A stretch of DNA of 64,000 bases from Cacconaster sp033811195 (lineage in GTDB: Bacteria > Bacteroidota > Bacteroidia > Bacteroidales > UBA932), in contig JAPXOZ010000002.1 in the NCBI GenBank assembly GCA_033811195.1, positions 1-64,000 on the forward strand, written 5' to 3'. Position 1 is the first letter of the stretch. Every line of letters begins with the position of its first letter. Below the pieces are notes generated by a model that searched no databases, was not told the origin of the DNA, and saw only the letters and a program-made list of their open reading frames with translations. A program made the position numbers and the translations under genes. Of the stretch, positions 10,030-19,002 are shown piece after piece.

Positions 10030-13000
10030 CTAAATCAGCTTTGAGAGAAAGAGAATGGCTTGACGTACATCAGGAATACTTTTTACCCTGATATAAAGTT
10101 TCCCTTTTACCTCATTTACTCTGCAACGGTCACCAAGTGACTGTATGGCTGTAAGTATGGCGGGAAAGAGGTTTCCGCGATAATAGGAGTGCATACTGTT
10201 AGAAATGAAATAGGCCAGCATTACTCCGTTTTTGAGGATTATTTTCTCGAAACCGAGATTCTGGGCCACTTTCTTAAGTTGTACTATGCGGATCAATTCT
10301 TCGAGTTGCTCAGGAATAGGACCGAAACGATCCTCCATTTCCTTACGCAAAGCCTCAATCTGCCTTTCGTCACTAATATTTGTCAGATCTTTATAGAGAC
10401 GGATTTTCTCTGAAACAACTTGTACGTATTCATCCGGAATATAAGCTTCGAGATCGGTCTCTATCTGGGTATCCACCATTGGGGCAGATTGCATTGTATC
10501 TGGCAAAGCTGCATCCTCGCCCTTGCTTACCTTCTCTTCCCGTAGCTCCGCAATTGCCTCATTGAGTATACGCATATAGGTCTCAAATCCCATCTCCGCA
10601 ATAAATCCGCTCTGCTCCGCTCCCAGTAAGTTGCCCGCTCCGCGAATATCCAGATCCTGCATAGCAATGTTGAATCCGCTGCCCAACTCCGAAAAAGCCT
10701 CAATAGCTCTGATACGTCTTCGTGCATCGTCCGTGATGGAGGCGATTGGAGGTATCAAAAGATAACATGAGGCCTTGACATTGGAGCGGCCGACCCTTCC
10801 TCTTAGCTGGTGTAGGTCGCTCAGGCCGAAGCGCTGCGCCTGATTGATGATCATGGTGTTGGCGTTGGGAATATCAATACCGTTTTCGATGATGGTTGTA
10901 GCCAGAAGGATATCATGTTCTCCTGCGATAAACTCCACTATTCTCTTCTCCAGCATCTCCGGTTCCATCCGGCCGTGCGCAACACATATCTGTGCTTCAG
11001 GCACCAAACGCTGCAGGATGTCACGCACCGATAGTATATCTTCTATCCTATTGTGTACAAAAAAGACCTGTCCTCCTCTTTCGAGCTCGGAGTTGATGAT
11101 ATCGGTTATCACCTCATCATTAAAATTTATCACCTCGGTATAGACCGGTTTACGGTTGGGCGGAGGAGTGTTGATTATGGAGAGGTCCCTCGCTCCGAGA
11201 AGTGAAAATTGCAGAGTTCTGGGAATGGGAGTAGCTGTGAGGGTGAGAGTATCGATATTGCTCCTCATCTGACGGATCTTCTCCTTGGAGGAGACTCCGA
11301 ATTTTTGCTCCTCATCGATTATGAGCAGTCCCAGATCCTTGAAGAGTACTTTCTTATTGAGAATACGATGGGTACCGATGAGGATATCCACCCTTCCCGT
11401 CGAGAGATCTTCCAATATGCGCGATATCTCTTTTGTGCTGCGCAGGCGGCTGATATATTCCACCCTGCAGGGAAAATCCTTCAGACGAGAAGAGAAGGTA
11501 TGATAATGTTGCAGCGCAAGAATAGTGGTCGGCACCAAAACAGCTACCTGCTTGCTGTCGCAAACTGCTTTAAAAGCCGCTCTGATAGCCACTTCCGTTT
11601 TACCGAATCCCACATCTCCACATACCAGACGGTCCATCGGCCTATCACTCTCCATATCTTCCTTTACTTTTTTCGAAGCAAGCGCCTGATCGGGTGTATC
11701 CTCGTACATAAATGAGGATTCAAGTTCGTGCATGAGATAGTTGTCCGCTGAAAATGCAAAGCCTTTCGAATGATGTCTGGCAGAATAAAGTTTTATCAAA
11801 TCATCTACAATATCCTTTACCTTGGATTTGGTTCTGGATTTGAGATTTTCCCACGCCTTGGTACCGAGTTTGTAAATCTTAGGCGGTTCGCCATCCCTCG
11901 ATTTATATTTGGAAATGCGATGGATGCCGTGAATGGAGACAAATACCACATCATTATCTTTGTAGACCAGTTTTATCGCCTCTTGTATCTTACCGTTGAC
12001 ATTTGTCTTGACAAGACCGCCGAATTTGCCCACTCCGTAATCTATATGCACCACATAGTCTCCAATCCGGAATGCCATTATCTCATTTATGGTAAGACGT
12101 TCGGATCTCTCAACCTGCCTTTTTACCTTTACCTTGTGGTAGCGTTCGAATATCTGGTGGTCGGTATAGTAGCAGTTTTTCGAAATCCTGTCTACGTAAC
12201 CTTCATGAAGTGATAACGGCAGAAAATTTGGTCGAACCTTTTCGCCTGTATCAACCAAAATCTGCCTGAGACGGTCGGTTTGAGCCTCATTGGGGCTAAG
12301 GATGGTTACAGTATATCCCTCATCCATTTTGCTCCGAATATCCTGTGAGAGTATTTCGAAATTTTTATTGAATGTAGGCTGAGGAATGACATAATTTTCT
12401 CCGGTAGGATTTTCTCCTCTCAAATCCCAAAACAGCGTATTTTCCGGAAGAATATCCCAAAAAGGAACCAGCGCAGATTCTTCAAAATCCTTATGGATAT
12501 CTGGAAAAATATCTACGCTTTCCAGGCTCTCTTTTGAGAGCTGAGTATTGATATCGAATCTTCGAATGGATTCAACCTGATCTCCGAAAAAATCTATCCT
12601 TACCGGTAGATTGTCGGCAAACGAAAATATATCTATTATACCTCCTCTCAACGCAAACTGACCCGGCTCAGCTGTGAAATCCACCTTCTCAAATCCACTG
12701 TCGTACAGTACTTCCTTTATAAATTCGTGAGAAAGCCTCTCCCCTCTTTTTATTGAAAGTAAAGTACGTCTGATTTCACTCTTCTTGAGAACCGGCAGAT
12801 CCAGTGCATCGGGATAGGTAATTATCAACACAGGTTTGTGTCGGGAATTATACTCCATATCCATCAGCCGGTCGGTTATAGTAAATGAACCTGCCCCGAC
12901 CTTTTCACGCCAGGAGGCATCGGAAGCCTCTTCGAATGAGTTTAAGGCTGATAATGTGGCTGTACGCTGCACTTTGGCAGTAGCCTCTTTAAGTTCATTT

Positions 13001-13218
13001 TTGTCAGTCGGTGAGGGATAATAATAGACACACTCGTCAGAAAAGAAGCTGTAAAAGTCGTTGGTAAGGAAATAGGCATTCTTCTTGGTATCCGCCAGCA
13101 CTACATGCACTGATGGAGCATCCATCAATGAAATTACCGATGTTATGTAAACTGCTTTTGCCGATGAGGTAAAACAGTTATCTACATAATTCCTAGGTAT
13201 ATTATCGGGAATATGCAC
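10030..13218 (-). CDS. mfd: Transcription-repair coupling factor
   Basis: A 1062-residue Mfd. The protein displaces RNA polymerase stalled at lesions and recruits UvrA. In order: a UvrB-homology N-terminal region (residues about 20-330), the RNA polymerase-interaction domain (GDYVVHIDYGVGKFGG near 386), then a superfamily 2 translocase with Walker A GDVGFGKT at 534-541 and DEEQ at 635-638, the RecG-like relay motif further on (QLRGRVGR), and the C-terminal D7 domain. It is slightly shorter than E. coli Mfd (1148), mostly at the N-terminus. It begins 1 bp after the Ntn-hydrolase gene, so it is cotranscribed with it and with ruvB. Confidence 0.97.
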   Translation of the reverse strand: MHIPDNIPRNYVDNCFTSSAKAVYITSVISLMDAPSVHVVLADTKKNAYFLTNDFYSFFSDECVYYYPSPTDKNELKEATAKVQRTATLSALNSFEEASDASWREKVGAGSFTITDRLMDMEYNSRHKPVLIITYPDALDLPVLKKSEIRRTLLSIKRGERLSHEFIKEVLYDSGFEKVDFTAEPGQFALRGGIIDIFSFADNLPVRIDFFGDQVESIRRFDINTQLSKESLESVDIFPDIHKDFEESALVPFWDILPENTLFWDLRGENPTGENYVIPQPTFNKNFEILSQDIRSKMDEGYTVTILSPNEAQTDRLRQILVDTGEKVRPNFLPLSLHEGYVDRISKNCYYTDHQIFERYHKVKVKRQVERSERLTINEIMAFRIGDYVVHIDYGVGKFGGLVKTNVNGKIQEAIKLVYKDNDVVFVSIHGIHRISKYKSRDGEPPKIYKLGTKAWENLKSRTKSKVKDIVDDLIKLYSARHHSKGFAFSADNYLMHELESSFMYEDTPDQALASKKVKEDMESDRPMDRLVCGDVGFGKTEVAIRAAFKAVCDSKQVAVLVPTTILALQHYHTFSSRLKDFPCRVEYISRLRSTKEISRILEDLSTGRVDILIGTHRILNKKVLFKDLGLLIIDEEQKFGVSSKEKIRQMRSNIDTLTLTATPIPRTLQFSLLGARDLSIINTPPPNRKPVYTEVINFNDEVITDIINSELERGGQVFFVHNRIEDILSVRDILQRLVPEAQICVAHGRMEPEMLEKRIVEFIAGEHDILLATTIIENGIDIPNANTMIINQAQRFGLSDLHQLRGRVGRSNVKASCYLLIPPIASITDDARRRIRAIEAFSELGSGFNIAMQDLDIRGAGNLLGAEQSGFIAEMGFETYMRILNEAIAELREEKVSKGEDAALPDTMQSAPMVDTQIETDLEAYIPDEYVQVVSEKIRLYKDLTNISDERQIEALRKEMEDRFGPIPEQLEELIRIVQLKKVAQNLGFEKIILKNGVMLAYFISNSMHSYYRGNLFPAILTAIQSLGDRCRVNEVKGKLYIRVKSIPDVRQAILFLSKLI

Positions 13219-13219
13219 C

Positions 13220-14449
13220 TTATTTTACTGCAGCACCTATATCCATTTTAGAATAGAGTTCAGAGAGTTCTGAAATATCTACCGAACCATTTTTGTACCA
13301 CTTATCGATTATAGGATTGAAAGTTTCAAAAATAACCTCTTCATAGGGCGCAAGACGCTGTATATATCCTGTTCCTTCTCTATTCCAAAGAAGATTGAAA
13401 CGAAAATATTTACCGCCGTTTCCTCTTGAAATTGGATATATGTTGGCTTTCCTGGCCATTGCCTGGTCGCAAATTTCACAATTCATTGGGTTGAGATCTT
13501 CACTATTTTCACCTCTTGCCACAACTTGTATTGGAAGATTGTTGCCGCTCTTGACAAAGAGCGGTACAGCAACGCTTGTGGGAGGATATCCCACTACACT
13601 CCACATAACTGTGAGCTCGGGATTTTCTCCCGGAAGAACGCCCTTTACCACACTTGATGCCGAAGTGGATTTACGGCAAATAAAATCCTGATCCACAAAC
13701 CATCCGTTTGGTGTTACCTCAGGATTTTCAGCAAGATTTATATCGAGAAGAGAGTGATAGAAATTGCGGGAAAGAGAATTAAAAATCCACTGTGGCGTCA
13801 TAGGTTGATTCTTTACGAAACGGTCTATGAAAATATCGTTCGCACTGACATAACGAATATATCCCATACCATCATTCAATTTACCCGTAAAGGAGTGATT
13901 GGTATAGATAAGATAACCTTCGGGTGCAATAGCGGGATCATTAGCATCCACTTTTACCCAATCTCTACAACTCACTTCATAATAAGCCGCTCCTCCTTCA
14001 GCGTCAATTACACCGAAATTTGCCTCTACTCCTGTAGGAAACTTCATTTTTGAGAGCATTTTTTCAAAATCTTTAAGAGTCCTACAAGTAGCTAGTGCAT
14101 TATACATCACTACTCCCTCCTGGTCCTGAATAGGCACTTCTTCGTATGTAAGATTATAAGAAGCGGTATTCATAATTGAAAATCCAACTTCATTGGTACC
14201 CATCCACGCTTCTTTTGTCTCCTTAGGACTATCCACAAGGGCAATAAAGGCATATTTGATGCTTTTATCCTTGGATTTATCAAAGTATTCTATACGGTTG
14301 TCCAGAGTACCGGTATCGCGATGCTTCCAAAGTAACGGACGTCCATCAGGCGTTGCTTTTCCTGTAATAATTGCTGAAGTACAGGCATTGGTATCCTGTA
14401 ATGGAATAAACAATAAAGTAGCTATTACTGCAATAAGAATTCTTTTCAT
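13220..14449 (-). CDS. Secreted Ntn-hydrolase (C45/AAT-like, carcinine hydrolase-type)
   Basis: A 409-residue protein with a signal peptide ending just before Cys23 (TNA|CTSAIITG). In the N-terminal-nucleophile families (penicillin acylase/AAT-like, peptidase C45) this Cys becomes the catalytic N-terminal nucleophile after processing. Downstream motifs are TPDGRPLLWKHRDTG, GTNEVGFSIMNTASYN and FGVIDAEGGAAYYE. It should hydrolyse an amide bond or transfer an acyl group outside the cytoplasm; the substrate is unknown. It sits between ruvB (39 bp upstream) and mfd (1 bp downstream), an odd place for a secreted enzyme. A paralogue lies at 37864-39141. Confidence 0.8.
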   Translation of the reverse strand: MKRILIAVIATLLFIPLQDTNACTSAIITGKATPDGRPLLWKHRDTGTLDNRIEYFDKSKDKSIKYAFIALVDSPKETKEAWMGTNEVGFSIMNTASYNLTYEEVPIQDQEGVVMYNALATCRTLKDFEKMLSKMKFPTGVEANFGVIDAEGGAAYYEVSCRDWVKVDANDPAIAPEGYLIYTNHSFTGKLNDGMGYIRYVSANDIFIDRFVKNQPMTPQWIFNSLSRNFYHSLLDINLAENPEVTPNGWFVDQDFICRKSTSASSVVKGVLPGENPELTVMWSVVGYPPTSVAVPLFVKSGNNLPIQVVARGENSEDLNPMNCEICDQAMARKANIYPISRGNGGKYFRFNLLWNREGTGYIQRLAPYEEVIFETFNPIIDKWYKNGSVDISELSELYSKMDIGAAVK

Positions 14450-14488
14450 TTTATATCGTGATGTTTTTATAGTTATGCTATTTTAAAA

Positions 14489-15517
14489 TCAGAATAGTAA
14501 ATTTTCCCTGCCGGGAAGTTTTATTCCCAGATGTTTATAAGCCAGTTCCGTTACAACTCTACCACGTGGAGTACGAGATATGAAACCCTCTTTAATTAAA
14601 AAAGGCTCATAAACTTCCTCGAGAGTGCCTACATCCTCACTAATAGCTGTGGCTATAGTACCGGCTCCCACCGGACCTCCCTTAAATTTCTCTATAATGG
14701 TAGTTAAAATTTTATTATCTATCGCATCGAGACCCCGCTTGTCAATATTTAGAGCATTAAGGGCTATACGAGCAATTTCCAAGTCAATTATACCGGTGCC
14801 CTTTACCTGTGCAAAATCCCTCACCCTACGGAGCAATGAATTCGCAATACGAGGAGTACCTCGGCTACGCATAGCTATCTCCCATGCAGCATCTTCATTT
14901 ATTTCTATATCGAGAATTGAAGCGCTACGGATAATAATCTGCTTAAGAATCTTAGCATCATAATACTCCAGATGCGATTTTATACCAAACCTGGCCCTTA
15001 ATGGAGAAGTGAGCAGTCCGCTACGGGTGGTAGCACCTATCAGTGTAAAAGGATTGAGCGCTATCTGTATAGAACGTGCACCCGGTCCTTTATCTATCAA
15101 TAAATCTATGGTATAATCTTCCATAGCGGAATATAGGTACTCCTCCACTATAGGTGAAAGACGGTGAATCTCATCTATAAAGAGCACATCCCCCTCTTCG
15201 AGGGAAGTAAGGAGTCCGGCTAAATCCCCCGGCTTATCCAGAACGGGACCGGAGGTTATTTTCATATTTACACCAAGTTCATTAGCCACAATATGAGCTA
15301 GAGTGGTCTTCCCCAGACCCGGGGGACCATGCAAAAGTATATGATCAAGAGCTTCACCTCTGAGAAGCGCTGCCTGCACAAAAATCTTAAGATTTTCTAT
15401 AACTTTGTCCTGTCCCGCGAACTCCTCAAACTCCTTAGGACGTATCTGTCCCTCAATATCACGATCTCGTTCTCTGGAAAAGGACTCCTCCCTCGGATCA
15501 AATCTTTCTTTACTCAT
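14489..15517 (-). CDS. ruvB: Holliday junction branch-migration helicase RuvB
   Basis: A 342-residue AAA+ ATPase of standard RuvB length that drives branch migration with RuvA. Walker A GPPGLGKT is at 64-71, Walker B with DEIH at 115-118, sensor region IGATTRSGLLTSPLRARFG, and the C-terminal winged-helix part (PRGRVVTELAYKHLG). ruvA is present separately at 29088-29684. It is the first gene of a ruvB-hydrolase-mfd unit with a promoter 38 bp upstream. Confidence 0.98.
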   Translation of the reverse strand: MSKERFDPREESFSRERDRDIEGQIRPKEFEEFAGQDKVIENLKIFVQAALLRGEALDHILLHGPPGLGKTTLAHIVANELGVNMKITSGPVLDKPGDLAGLLTSLEEGDVLFIDEIHRLSPIVEEYLYSAMEDYTIDLLIDKGPGARSIQIALNPFTLIGATTRSGLLTSPLRARFGIKSHLEYYDAKILKQIIIRSASILDIEINEDAAWEIAMRSRGTPRIANSLLRRVRDFAQVKGTGIIDLEIARIALNALNIDKRGLDAIDNKILTTIIEKFKGGPVGAGTIATAISEDVGTLEEVYEPFLIKEGFISRTPRGRVVTELAYKHLGIKLPGRENLLF

Positions 15518-15554
15518 ATCTGATGCTATCGCTTTATAGGCCTTTTAAACAATA

Positions 15555-15562
15555 CAAAAATA
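15555..15562 (-). promoter_or_regulatory. -7 element for ruvB operon
   Basis: The minus strand reads TATTTTTG, matching TAnnTTTG. Predicted transcription start is near 15548, about 30 nt before the ruvB ATG. The -33 region is AT-only and weak. Confidence 0.5.
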
Positions 15563-15602
15563 AATAATATTATTTAATAAAGTATTATTGTAGTTATTAG
15601 TG

Positions 15603-15881
15603 TGTTGATAATGTGGATAAAAATTTTACGTTACTTATAAAAAAAATATTGACAAAATATAAACAATAAAATATCGTATTTATCATTATTTACAATTGTT
15701 TTGTTGATAGTGTTAATAATTCTAATTAATATTTTCAACAAATGTGTCGTGTTGACAATATTTGAACAAAAATTAAAAAATAGGTTTGATTATTTCACAA
15801 CTATTTCTAAGGAATTATTTTTTATTAAAAGTTATCAAATTGTATCAACATTCAATTAACTATTATTATGAGTTATCAATA
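15603..15881. other. Cluster of DnaA-box-like 9-mers, candidate replication origin
   Basis: Inside a very AT-rich intergenic stretch, a perfect DnaA box (TGTGGATAA, reverse complement of TTATCCACA) at 15612-15620 directly abuts TGTTGATAA at 15603-15611. A second abutting same-strand pair is TGTTGATAG/TGTTAATAA at 15702-15719. Further near-matches are TTTTCAACA (15732), TGTTGACAA (15750), TATTTCACA (15791), TTATCAAAT (15832), GTATCAACA (15842) and TTATCAATA (15873). All nine genes to the left are transcribed away from the region. To the right, frdB and frdA read toward it and further genes are mixed. No dnaA gene is adjacent, which is not required in Bacteroidetes. Chance matches in AT-rich DNA are the alternative. 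Confidence 0.45.
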
Positions 15882-15920
15882 AAAAAAATGGGGTTGGCTT
15901 ATCAAAATCAACCCCAAAAT
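15881..15920 (-). terminator. Intrinsic terminator downstream of frdB
   Basis: GGGGTTG (15890-15896) pairs with CAACCCC (15909-15915). On the minus strand the hairpin is followed by a run of eight T (complement of 15881-15888), so it stops leftward transcription from frdAB. It lies 224 bp beyond the frdB stop, with the repeat tract in between. Confidence 0.75.
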
Positions 15921-15959
15921 AATAAAACATTTATCTAAAAAGTAAGTATCTATCCGTAA

Positions 15960-16142
15960 GTAGTTAATCTTCACTTCCTACTTCTTATTACATTTAATAC
16001 TCGTATCTCATAATATTCCACACTCTCCACCCACTACGTACTCCATACTTCATACTTTAAACTCTCCTACACCCCGTGACACGCAGCACTCCCAACTACA
16101 CACTATATACTCCATACTCAATACTCCACACTCAGAACTTCC
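15960..16142. repeat. Low-complexity ACTC/ATACT repeat tract after frdB
   Basis: An imperfect tract of short units such as ATACTCCATACTCAATACTC and TACTCCATACTTCATACTT. It contains the core ACTCAGAACT (16130-16139), which is also present at three other loci in this window. It starts next to the frdB stop codon and would be transcribed as G-rich 'GAGTATTGAGTATGGAGT' sequence in the frdAB 3' untranslated region. No open frame is supported in it. Confidence 0.7.
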
Positions 16143-16143
16143 C

Positions 16144-16929
16144 TCAGTCTTTTAGCTTAGCTGACAGAAATTCGCGATTGAGTCTTGCAATATGTGATAT
16201 AGTGATACCTTTCGGACACTCAAGTTCACAGGCACGGGTATTTGTACAACTGCCGAAACCAAGTTCATCCATTTTGGCAACCATTGCTTTAGCACGACGT
16301 GCTCCCTCAATTTTACCCTGTGGCAGAAGAGCTAGTGAACTTACACGGGACGCCACGAACAGCATTGCAGAACCGTTTTTACAAGTAGCAACACAAGCGC
16401 CACAACCCACACATGCAGCAGCGTCCATACTTTCGTTAGCTTTCTCTTTTTGTACGAGAATAGCGTTTGCGTCAGGAGCATTGCCGGCATTTACCGATAT
16501 GAATCCACCTGCCTGAAGTATCTTATCAAAAGCTCCTCTATCTACGACAAGATCTTTTAGAACGGGAAAACCACGGGTTCTCCAAGGTTCTACGGTAATA
16601 GTCTCTCCATCTTTGAACTTGCGCATATAGAGTTGACAAGTGGTTATCTCATCGTCGGGACCATGTGCGCGGCCATTGATATAGAGCGAGCATATACCGC
16701 ATATACCTTCGCGACAATCGTGGTCAAATGCCACAGGATCTGCTTTTTTTCCTTTGCAACCTTTGTTAACTGCAACCGGATCTATGCCCTCGTTAATAAG
16801 CTGTTCGTTGAGGATATCCAACATTTCCAGGAAAGATGTACCCGGAGAGATATTTTTCACTTTATAGGTTTCAAAGTGACCCTTACTCTTGGCGTTTTTT
16901 TGGCGCCATATTTTTAATGTAAAATCCAT
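16144..16929 (-). CDS. frdB: Fumarate reductase/succinate dehydrogenase iron-sulfur subunit
   Basis: A 261-residue subunit carrying electrons between the flavoprotein FrdA and the membrane quinone site. Cysteines for the [2Fe-2S] centre are Cys72, Cys77, Cys80 and Cys98. A ferredoxin-like set CVGCGACVATC (Cys173, 176, 179, 183) plus Cys228, Cys234 and Cys238 serve the [4Fe-4S] and [3Fe-4S] clusters. It follows frdA by 18 bp in the same direction. In Bacteroidales the enzyme works mainly as fumarate reductase in succinate/propionate-forming fermentation. No cytochrome b (frdC) gene lies nearby. Confidence 0.95.
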   Translation of the reverse strand: MDFTLKIWRQKNAKSKGHFETYKVKNISPGTSFLEMLDILNEQLINEGIDPVAVNKGCKGKKADPVAFDHDCREGICGICSLYINGRAHGPDDEITTCQLYMRKFKDGETITVEPWRTRGFPVLKDLVVDRGAFDKILQAGGFISVNAGNAPDANAILVQKEKANESMDAAACVGCGACVATCKNGSAMLFVASRVSSLALLPQGKIEGARRAKAMVAKMDELGFGSCTNTRACELECPKGITISHIARLNREFLSAKLKD

Positions 16930-16947
16930 ATACTTCCTCCTTACTCT

Positions 16948-18894
16948 TTATATTTTAGCGTAACTGCGCGAGGCAACTTTTACAAATTCAAATTTCAAAG
17001 GTTCTTTGTGAAGAACGGGTTTTTTGTCATCGCCTTTATATTCCCAAACGCTGACATACATGAAGTTTTCATCATCACGCTTTGTTTCACCATCTTCAGT
17101 CTGCATTTCCTCGCGGAAATGACCTCCGCAAGATTCGCGGCGATTGAGAGCATCAAGTGCCATAAGTTCACCCATCTCCATAAAGTCGGCAACCCTCAGC
17201 GCCTTCTCGAGTTCCATGTTGAGCTCATTATTCTCGCCTGGTACACATACATTTTGCCAATATTCTTTACGGATTTTTCCTATTTCCGCGATAGCTTTCT
17301 TTAAGCCCTCTTCATTGCGGGTCATTCCCACATACTCCCACATTAAATGGCCGAGTTCTTTGTGAAATGAGTCGACACTTCGCTTGCCTTTTACATCGAA
17401 GAGTTTATTAATTCTGTCGGTGATGGCCTTTTCAGCCTCCGCAAAAGCGGGATGATTTGTGTCGGTCTTAGGATCCAGGATCTTACCGGCGAGATAGTCA
17501 CCAATAGTGTATGGAAGTATAAAATATCCGTCTGCGAGACCCTGCATAAGAGCTGAGGCACCGAGTCGGTTTCCACCATGGTCAGAGAAATTAGCCTCTC
17601 CGATAGCATATAGCCCCGGAATGGTAGTCTGGAGGTTATAGTCTACCCAGATACCGCCCATTGTATAGTGGATGGTAGGGTAGATCATCATAGGTTCTTC
17701 GTAAGCATTGACGTCGGTAATCTTTTCATACATCTGGAATAGGTTGCCGTACCTTGCTTCAATAACTCCCTTTCCGAGTCTCTCTATAGCTGTTCTGAAG
17801 TCGAGGAATACCGCTTTACCTGTGTTGTTTACACCAAAACCTGCGTCACAACGCTCTTTCGCTGCACGGGACGCCACGTCACGAGGTACGAGGTTACCGA
17901 ATGCAGGGTATCTGCGTTCCAAATAGTAATCTCTATCCTCTTCTGGAATCTGCGAACCCTTTATTTCTCCTGCTTGGAGTTTTTTGGCATCTTCGATCTT
18001 TTTGGGAACCCATATACGTCCGTCATTACGGAGAGATTCTGACATGAGTGTCAATTTGGATTGCTGGTCACCTTCAACCGGAATGCAAGTAGGATGGATT
18101 TGTGTAAAGCTTGGGTTTGCAAAAAATGCCCCCTTCTTGTAGCATTGCCAAATTGCAGAACCATTACAAGTCATTGCGTAGGTGGAGAGAAAGTAACAGT
18201 TGCCATATCCTCCGGTGGCGATAACTACCGCGTGTGCACCGAATCTTTCAATTTTACCAGTTACCAAGTTTCGGGCTATTATACCCTTCGCTTCACCGTC
18301 AATCACTACCAGGTCAAGCATCTCGTACCTGGGATATATCTTAACTCGTCCTTTGGCAACTTGACGATTGAGTGACGCATAAGCACCCAGAAGGAGCTGT
18401 TGTCCGGTTTGACCGCGTGCATAGAAAGTACGTGAAACCTGTCCGCCTCCAAATGAACGGTTATCGAGAAGTCCGCTATAATCGCGCCCAAAAGGAACGC
18501 CTTGTGCAACGCAATGGTCGATAATATTGTTAGAAACTTCGGCGAGGCGGTAGACATTAGCTTCACGGCTACGATAGTCACCACTCTTTATGGTGTCGTG
18601 GAACAGACGATAAACCGAGTCATTGTCGTTTCGGTAATTTTTGGCAGCATTAATACCACCTTGAGCAGCGATAGAGTGTGCACGACGGGGAGAATCGCTG
18701 ATACAGAAAGCTTTAACAATATAGCCGAGTTCTCCCAAAGAGGCAGCAGCAGAAGCGCCGCCAAGACCTGTGCCGACAACGATTATTTCGAGTTTTCGTT
18801 TGTTGGCAGGACTCACAATACGGATGTTATTTTTGTGAGAAGCCCATTTTTTTTCGAGGGGCCCTTCCGGAACGTGAGAAATTAATTTTGTCAT
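16948..18894 (-). CDS. frdA: Fumarate reductase/succinate dehydrogenase flavoprotein subunit
   Basis: A 648-residue flavoprotein when started at ATG 18894 (MTKLISHVPEGPLEKKW), which matches the conserved N-terminus of the Bacteroides FrdA and lies just after a promoter. The frame extends 22 codons further upstream, into that promoter. The dinucleotide fold GTGLGG is at 41-46 and the covalent-FAD histidine motif HSIAAQGG begins at His73. The substrate-site region (HPTCIPVEGDQQSKLTLMSE, then the HGGNRLGASAL motif) is intact. FrdA reduces fumarate or oxidises succinate with FrdB. Normally a frdC membrane-anchor gene precedes frdA; here a divergent hydrolase gene is found instead. Confidence 0.95.
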   Translation of the reverse strand: MTKLISHVPEGPLEKKWASHKNNIRIVSPANKRKLEIIVVGTGLGGASAAASLGELGYIVKAFCISDSPRRAHSIAAQGGINAAKNYRNDNDSVYRLFHDTIKSGDYRSREANVYRLAEVSNNIIDHCVAQGVPFGRDYSGLLDNRSFGGGQVSRTFYARGQTGQQLLLGAYASLNRQVAKGRVKIYPRYEMLDLVVIDGEAKGIIARNLVTGKIERFGAHAVVIATGGYGNCYFLSTYAMTCNGSAIWQCYKKGAFFANPSFTQIHPTCIPVEGDQQSKLTLMSESLRNDGRIWVPKKIEDAKKLQAGEIKGSQIPEEDRDYYLERRYPAFGNLVPRDVASRAAKERCDAGFGVNNTGKAVFLDFRTAIERLGKGVIEARYGNLFQMYEKITDVNAYEEPMMIYPTIHYTMGGIWVDYNLQTTIPGLYAIGEANFSDHGGNRLGASALMQGLADGYFILPYTIGDYLAGKILDPKTDTNHPAFAEAEKAITDRINKLFDVKGKRSVDSFHKELGHLMWEYVGMTRNEEGLKKAIAEIGKIRKEYWQNVCVPGENNELNMELEKALRVADFMEMGELMALDALNRRESCGGHFREEMQTEDGETKRDDENFMYVSVWEYKGDDKKPVLHKEPLKFEFVKVASRSYAKI

Positions 18895-18948
18895 TATAGA
18901 TTGAGGTGTATTGTTATGTCTATTTTTTTTGCTAAAAAATTTAAGGCG

Positions 18949-18956
18949 CAAAGATA
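18949..18956 (-). promoter_or_regulatory. -7 element for frdAB
   Basis: The minus strand reads TATCTTTG (TAnnTTTG). Predicted start is near 18942, about 48 nt before the frdA ATG at 18894. This supports that ATG over more upstream in-frame codons. Confidence 0.65.
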
Positions 18957-18968
18957 TCATTTTATTTA

Positions 18969-18976
18969 TAACTTTG
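18969..18976 (+). promoter_or_regulatory. -7 element for the alpha/beta hydrolase gene
   Basis: TAACTTTG on the plus strand matches TAnnTTTG and is only 12 bp from the frdA -7 element on the other strand. Predicted start is near 18983, downstream of the ATG at 18916, so translation would begin at an internal codon. Confidence 0.55.
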
Positions 18977-19002
18977 CCAGCAAATCAATTTTTAGACTTA
19001 AT

